In this document: piece by piece, positions 58,593 to 64,000 of the stretch
How the letters are laid out: each line of letters opens with the position of its first letter
Numbering within the stretch: position 1 is the stretch's first letter
NCBI RefSeq assembly: GCF_035083965.1
Contig: NC_089731.1
Span: 7,477,501-7,541,500, forward strand
Source of the DNA: Branchiostoma lanceolatum
Taxonomy: Eukaryota; Chordata; Leptocardii; Amphioxiformes; Branchiostomatidae
DNA: 64,000 nucleotides
Direction of reading: 5' to 3'
Translations under genes and position numbers: made by a program
The notes under the pieces: generated by a model
What the model was told of the DNA's origin: nothing
Databases searched by the model: none
The model's input: the letters and a program-made list of their open reading frames with translations, nothing else

Positions 58593-61259
58593 ATACTACA
58601 ATAGCCCGGATTTTCTGATGCAACAAGATGTTTTAAGCGCCCCTGTGCAATTGTTTTAAAATTTTAGTCCCCGCTATGCCAAAAATTATGAATATTGTAG
58701 GTCAAAAGTTATCAAAATGCTAATTACCTTTTTGTCAAAAATTCATACCATGCCCACATTTGGTAAAATCTGTCCTAAGTGCTTTGCTATCTGGTTTCCT
58801 GGTGGGGTTCCCTGGGATCTTTGCAACTTTTAAATCCGCATCACATTAGAAGCAGAATATTGCAACACATGTGTCAGTGATTTTCGCCAAAATGTGCCAT
58901 TCTGATGAGGGAAAATTTAAATGACGTCTACATATTGCAGCATTTTGTCTCTAATGTCATGTGGTTTTGACTCAATGACAAAACTTGCAATTGCATTCAC
59001 CATAATTGAAGTTTGGCAGGTCCAACACTAACAAGGTCAAAAGCCAAGAACAAAGATGAAGGGGTGGCCTAATGGTGTCTTGTCACTTAAGAATAATAAG
59101 ACTATTAATGCATGCTTTATCTCCTTAGCCTTGCACGGGCTGTTGAAGTCCAGAAAACCAGGTCTATTCCTGGAAAGATTCTTGCAACTTAAGTTTAAGA
59201 GACCACTGGCTGTTCTGCAACACATATACAATTTTGAAGCAAAACATTGGCTGCAGAAATTAGGCACTTCACAACTGCTTCCTCACCAATGTGAATCGGC
59301 CACAGTCCAGACGAAGTGAGAACTTGTCATTAACGAATACAGTGGTGAAATTAAAAAGCTGTCGTACATTTTTTGTGAGAACAAATCGGGAAGGGATTTC
59401 CAAGGAAACATTTTTGGTGTCAAGATGGTGGAAGACCCGGAAGAGGAAATGTAATATTGTAACAAAATCACAGTTGTATTCCATGCGTAATGACCACAAT
59501 GGTCATTGTAAGGAAAAGGTCTATAAGAAGTGGGAGTGAACAACCTGAGGAAAAGGATATTCACTTCCCCTCAATATATAACATTTACAGTAATAGAAAA
59601 GTTGAAGGATTAGCCATTTAGATTAAAAATTGATATGAGCCGAATTATGGACACTTAAGTTTTACGACAAGTGCACCACAACGTTAGTATCGGTGGAAGA
59701 AATCATAGCCACGGTGGGTTTCCCTCCCTCTTAAAAGTGGCTGTCGCTTCAGAAGACCGTTTAAGTGAGACAACCATGACATGTAGATTAGCCACATATA
59801 AGATATGACATTTTCGTTTTGATGATGCTTTACAATTCCTTGACTTTCTAAAGGGGTATTTGATGTCATTTGTGATCCATCTTGCTGAACAAAATGTTTT
59901 TAGCAACTAGAAAGGCAGTCATTTGCTCCTGAGCAAATACAGCATGTTTCGCCCATACTCCTACCCATGCAAAAAATGGACTGTCCCAAAATAACACTTG
60001 GGCAAATCGAAATATTAAGAAAAAACTTCTGTCCAAAAGTGAACTATTGCAAAGTCACCCCAGTAAGAAATTGAGATTTCTCAATTTGACCCCATATGCA
60101 AATAAGTGTGGCAATTAAAAATTATTGCCATAGCGAAGGTGTCTAGATTGATCTTACTTCACTGTAAGGAAAGTACCAACGTAGCTCTCTAGATCTTAAG
60201 TTCTGCCATAATATTGTGCAAAACGCACTTAGAAATCAGAAAGGCATCTGCCAAGCAGATATAGAAAGGCAGCATGTAACTCGAGGAGTTCCTAGCATAT
60301 ATGGAAAGGCCGGAGTACACTCCCGTTGTAGTGTCTTTTTTCTCTGGCATTGTTGGATAGGTGGAGTGAGAAACTAGGCCGGAAGTTTAGAAAATCGGCT
60401 TGCTGGGGCTCCTCTGATCGTTTTGGTTGTTATTCTAGCTCTGTAGGATGTGTTTTCGAGGAGTTACTGTTGTTTGTTGCAAGGCGTTCAGTGTAGACTG
60501 CCCAAGCAGTAACCCAATATTTATCGTTCCGTTTAAAACTTTGCCTCTCTTTATATGCTTGGATCTCAGCAAGTTTTGGTTTTCACAGAGGTTTCTTGGT
60601 GGGAGGCATGATGCTCAGCGCGTTCTTGTGATAATAGATCAACTGGAATGTGCAAACCCTTTTCCAACCTAGAATACTAGATTCGGTGAACTCCCTGACA
60701 CACTCCCGACAGTACGAAATCGGACACCACGTAAATGTAGGTCATCTGTCATCGACAGCTGAGTGCCTAGATGCCAGACGTGCTAATGCGGTATCAAGTG
60801 ACAGGAGGGCATCCACAGAGTTGGCCGGACGGATTCCTGAAATTCCTGTGGAATTCTGGGAATTCTTGCAAATCGGGCGTAAAATATACTATCAAGCTCG
60901 CCCCTAAGGCTTCGCTAATAACAGACTCTTCCAAAGGCAACCTATACATAAGGCACCATTCTAAAATACTTCCACTCAAAAAATGGATCACCTCAGTCCA
61001 AAATTGAGTTTGAAACCAATTAGTCCCTCTTAGAATTAAAAAAAATCCCCACGGGCAAGAATGGTCTTCAACCATAATATGGGTGAGATACAAAAAATAT
61101 GACCCCCCTTTGTTTGAATGGATGCTTCAAGAGTAAACATTTTTGGTTGAGAATTTCTTTATTTCAAAAATCGTTTAGAAAGGCTGTATGCCAAAAATTT
61201 GTATGAGGGCCAGTGTACATTACTAACTAAAGGCAGACACATGACAAATTTCACATCAT

Positions 61260-62050
61260 TTTGGTCTAATACATAGGAATTGGAGATGTGTGTCTTTGTT
61301 CTGAAAATAGCCAAAAAATTAGAAATTAATTCTAGTAATATGCCAAAAGTGTTAACGAAGCCAATTATGTATCAATAAACTTAAAAGTGGTTTGTTTCCA
61401 AATGAATATCACATAAAAGATAAAGTTCTGTGTGAGTTGTTTGTCTTCTTCCTTGTATTACTTCTACCCACAACTGGACAATACAAACAACCCACTTTAA
61501 AATTGAATTTAAAACATTTTGGTCCCCACGAGCAACAATGGACTCTTCCTAAAATACCCCCATACTACATGGACTCTTCCAACTTATCCTTTCCCATCCC
61601 CATTACGAAACATACATCCGTATCAAATTCCAGGTCATTTGGTTTGAATACAAGGACACAGGAGCCAAAAATGTACTTTTTTGGTCTATAAATGGCAAAA
61701 AAATCGAAAAATTAACGCTTTTAAAGTGATGTATGCAAAATATATTACAAAGGCCATGTGTAAATATATCATAGGCACCCTCACACCAAATTCCAGGTTA
61801 TTTGCTTTAATTACCATGGCACAGGAGCCCAAAATGTACATATTTGGTCCGAAAATGGCGAAAAAGCACATTTTAAGTAATGCATGCCAAAATTGTGAAT
61901 AGAGTCCTGTCCACATAAATCATAAGCATCTCCATACCAAATTTCAGGTCATTTGGTTTAAATACCTGGACACAGGAGCCAAAATATACATTTTTGGTAG
62001 GAAAATAGCCAAAAAGGCCGTAAAATTATTTCTGGGCAAAAATTGAGATG
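61260..62050 (-). repeat. Degenerate ~150-bp tandem repeats in the transposon right half
   Basis: 'ccaaattccaggt' or 'ccaaatttcaggtcatttgg' followed by 'acaggagccaaaat' recurs near 61,625, 61,787 and 61,936, with remnants near 61,262. The reverse complement is the subrepeat of the 41.6-43.7 kb units. Confidence 0.8.
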
Positions 62051-62152
62051 CCTCCATATCTATATTTGTTAAGAATACATTCAACTACATGTGTACCAAA
62101 TTTGGTGCTTTTAGACAAATTTGCACAATTTTTCAGCTATGCCGCTGGACTA
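62030..62152 (-). repeat. Right terminal inverted repeat
   Basis: Reverse complement of the left terminal repeat. It ends GCCGCTGGACTA and is followed by TGT. Confidence 0.85.
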
Positions 62153-62710
62153 TGTATCATGATTGGTTAATGATCAATCTAGAATAATTCATTTCTAAGC
62201 ATGGGTAACTATACACATAGGCTCAAAATTATTACCATCACAATTTTGGTGACAAAACCTTAAACAACTTGATCAAGATTTTATTACATTCTAAAAAAAA
62301 AGATCTTTAGTGAGAGAAAAAATAAACACATGAATTGCTACGGAATATTAAGCTAGATAAATCGCACCCCCATAGTCTGCATGATAAGTTCGATTCAGAA
62401 CAATCCATTTTTATCCATGGGTAGTTTTGCTGAGGCAAGAAAGATTAATGCGATCACAATTTGGTAACGAATTCAACAAATCACTTGGGTACGCTTACAT
62501 TTGCTTCTAAACATTTTATGTTAGGATTCTTTGCAAGTAGAAACAAATCGTACTTCTGAGTATTTAGCTGAATTGAGACACCCCCATATTTGAGTGAGGT
62601 GTGCTGAACCCGGAAGTAAAGCAAGAGTTACTTGTCGAACGTGTCTCACAACTTCCTGGCAGAGGAAAGACAACTTCTCTGCAGTCTCAAGAAGTGTATA
62701 AAATCCTGCA
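62153..62710. other. Upstream region of the JmjC gene
   Basis: No coding exon. TATAAAA at about 62,697-62,703 is only 8 bases before the start codon, too close to be the gene's own TATA box. Confidence 0.4.
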
Positions 62711-64000
62711 ATGGAGGCCTCAAGTTATTTCGTGATTCTTGTGATTTTCTGCTGCAGCGCTCTTCCCTCGTTGAAGAGTGAATCCGAGCTTCCACGGGGC
62801 CACGGGGAGGAGCTGGGGAAACATCGGGACCCGGAGGGACACATCCCCGTACTGTACGACGTGCCGTCCCCGCTAGAGTTCTGGGAGAAGGTATGGTAAT
62901 TAGAGTGCCTGTGTATGTAGCATTAGGACAGTGCAGAAACCTGATTTTCCTGTCATTTCTTAACATGGTAAGTTGAATTAAATACATTTGTAGCATTGTA
63001 TTGCACAACAATATAATTAGGGATGGAAATTGTTATTCATCAGTTGCACAAAAATTTTACATAACAATGGTGATTTATGCATATTATAACAGATTTATGA
63101 AGCTACATATAACTTCTACTCAAACATGAAATAGTTTAGACGAGGATACTCATGTGGTTTGGTGAGGGGCGAAAATTATCTGCACAAGGAATTTGACATA
63201 ACAAAAGACACAAACATTAATTACCGACGTTTGACGTAATATATTACAACTTTCAGGCTACAATTGCGCCAGATTCTAATCCCTAACGTTACCAGAGATT
63301 TCTTCCCAAGTCGGTCATGGATAGTTTCCCAATCCAATCTTACTCCTGTACCTGCTGCAAAGTGAAATGACACTGAAAAATGTGGTTTTAGCACTGGCCA
63401 GGCATTACTAGTATGTCACAGTAAACAGGGGCAGGTCACTAACCCTTGATTGACATAATTAATTATAGAAGAACTTATACAATTGACATATATGATATGT
63501 AACTTCATCCACAGTATGCCAGTCAGAGGAAACCTGTCCTGTTGAAAGGCGTGGCTAAGAACTTCCCGGCCTATTCCCAGTGGACAGACGAGTATCTGCG
63601 GGAGAACTATGGTGAACTCAAGGTCAAGCTGGAAGCCAAGGTCGAGAAGGACCACTACCCTGTTGGGGAGAAGGGTCTTGCCCAAGACACCATCCGAAAC
63701 TTCCTCAAGACGTACAAGAACCAGGATAAGTACATCGTGTCTCAACTACCCGACCCCATGTCTAAGGAGGTGCTGGTCCTACCCTGTGTCCGATGCGGTT
63801 CCTTTAAGAACAGGGTTCTAGAAGCAAATCTGTGGTTGAGTTCTGGAGGAACAAAAAGTCTCCTACACAAGGATGCAGACAACGCCTTCAACTGTCTCCT
63901 CAACGGAACAAAGGACTGGATTCTCATCGACCCGGAACATGAGGTCAACGTCCCCATGGCGGAGGAAGCGGTCAGCGAGTACGGAGGGTTTTCGCTGATT
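62711..64000 (+). CDS. Secretory-pathway JmjC/cupin protein, 5' part
   Basis: Exons 62711-62890 and 63515 to the window end join in phase 0, giving 222 residues before truncation by the window edge. A signal peptide (SYFVILVIFCCSALPSLKS) points to the ER or secretion. DVPSPLEFWEK, then PVLLKGVAKNFPAYSQW, is the usual entry of cupin_8-type JmjC proteins. LHKDADNAFNCLLNGTKDW holds the H-x-D iron-binding pair (His about residue 178, Asp about 180), so Fe(II)/2-oxoglutarate oxygenase chemistry is likely. The third iron ligand lies beyond the window. JMJD8 is a luminal relative in vertebrates, but orthology is unproven. The ATG at 62,711 is the first one giving an intact signal peptide. Confidence 0.85.

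Larger units (their letters stand above)
56696..62152. mobile_element. 5.46-kb TIR DNA transposon with 3-bp target duplication
   Basis: Left end 56,696-56,826 and right end 62,030-62,152 are reverse complements over about 120 bp, starting TAGTCCAGCGGCATAG and including 'aaaagcaccaaatttgg' and 'acatgtagttgaa'. TGT flanks both outer ends (56,693-56,695 and 62,153-62,155), consistent with a 3-bp target duplication. Inside are a 370-bp direct duplication (57,283-57,823), a broken minus-strand ORF (58,020-58,592) and degenerate ~150-bp repeats (61,260-62,050). From memory, Academ transposons have 3-4-bp duplications and a transposase linked to an XPG-like nuclease. The ends and the ORF type fit, but this class is inference. 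Pieces of the right half recur at 41.6-43.7 and 46.8-48.3 kb. Confidence 0.8.

Noticed and set aside
62697..62703. TATA box for the JmjC gene
   Set aside because: It lies only 8 bases before the start codon, leaving no room for a transcription start and leader.
62646..63011. Minus-strand ORF of 121 codons
   Set aside because: It is antisense to the JmjC first exon and its donor, which have a signal peptide and family match.

Overview
This is a eukaryotic, intron-rich genomic window. Coding exons are short, splice sites are GT-AG with one apparent GC-AG intron, and noncoding DNA is AT-rich and full of small inverted-repeat elements and minisatellites. The gene content (an SRCR-EGF-ZP membrane protein, an LRR receptor, a gasdermin-like protein, an OTU protease, TRAIP) and the repeats suggest an invertebrate deuterostome, most likely a lancelet (Branchiostoma). 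The species is inference. All gene models were built by hand from homology, splice sites and phase.

Layout. 1-3,300: no confident gene, perhaps a decayed LINE. 3,355-3,930: a 40/27-bp minisatellite. 5,444-13,135 (minus): 15-exon TRAIP E3 ligase with several fold-back elements in its introns. 14,775-16,465 (minus): two-exon OTU cysteine protease with a predicted lipidated N-terminus and an in-frame minisatellite. 18,347-22,246 (minus): 8-exon secreted protein of unknown function. 23,729-24,133: a promoter- and polyA-bearing repeat. 25,781-28,974 (plus): LRR type I receptor with a tyrosine-rich tail. 28,975-34,281: intergenic, with a tRNA-type SINE and a 270-bp tandem duplication. 34,282-41,192 (minus): 13-exon SRCR-EGF3-ZP-TM protein. 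41,643-43,700 and 46,840-48,330: amplified pieces of a large repeat. 49,759-55,633 (minus): 10-exon protein joining a gasdermin-like domain to a ubiquitin-like domain. 56,696-62,152: a 5.5-kb DNA transposon with long TIRs, a 3-bp target duplication and a fossil ORF. 62,711 to the window end (plus): first two exons of a JmjC protein with a signal peptide.

The genes do not form one pathway. Several are plausibly immune or surface molecules (LRR receptor, SRCR-EGF-ZP, gasdermin-like, OTU), but nothing in the sequence shows that they work together. The items most worth a second look are the TIR element with its scattered internal fragments, the gasdermin-ubiquitin-like fusion, and the OTU protein.
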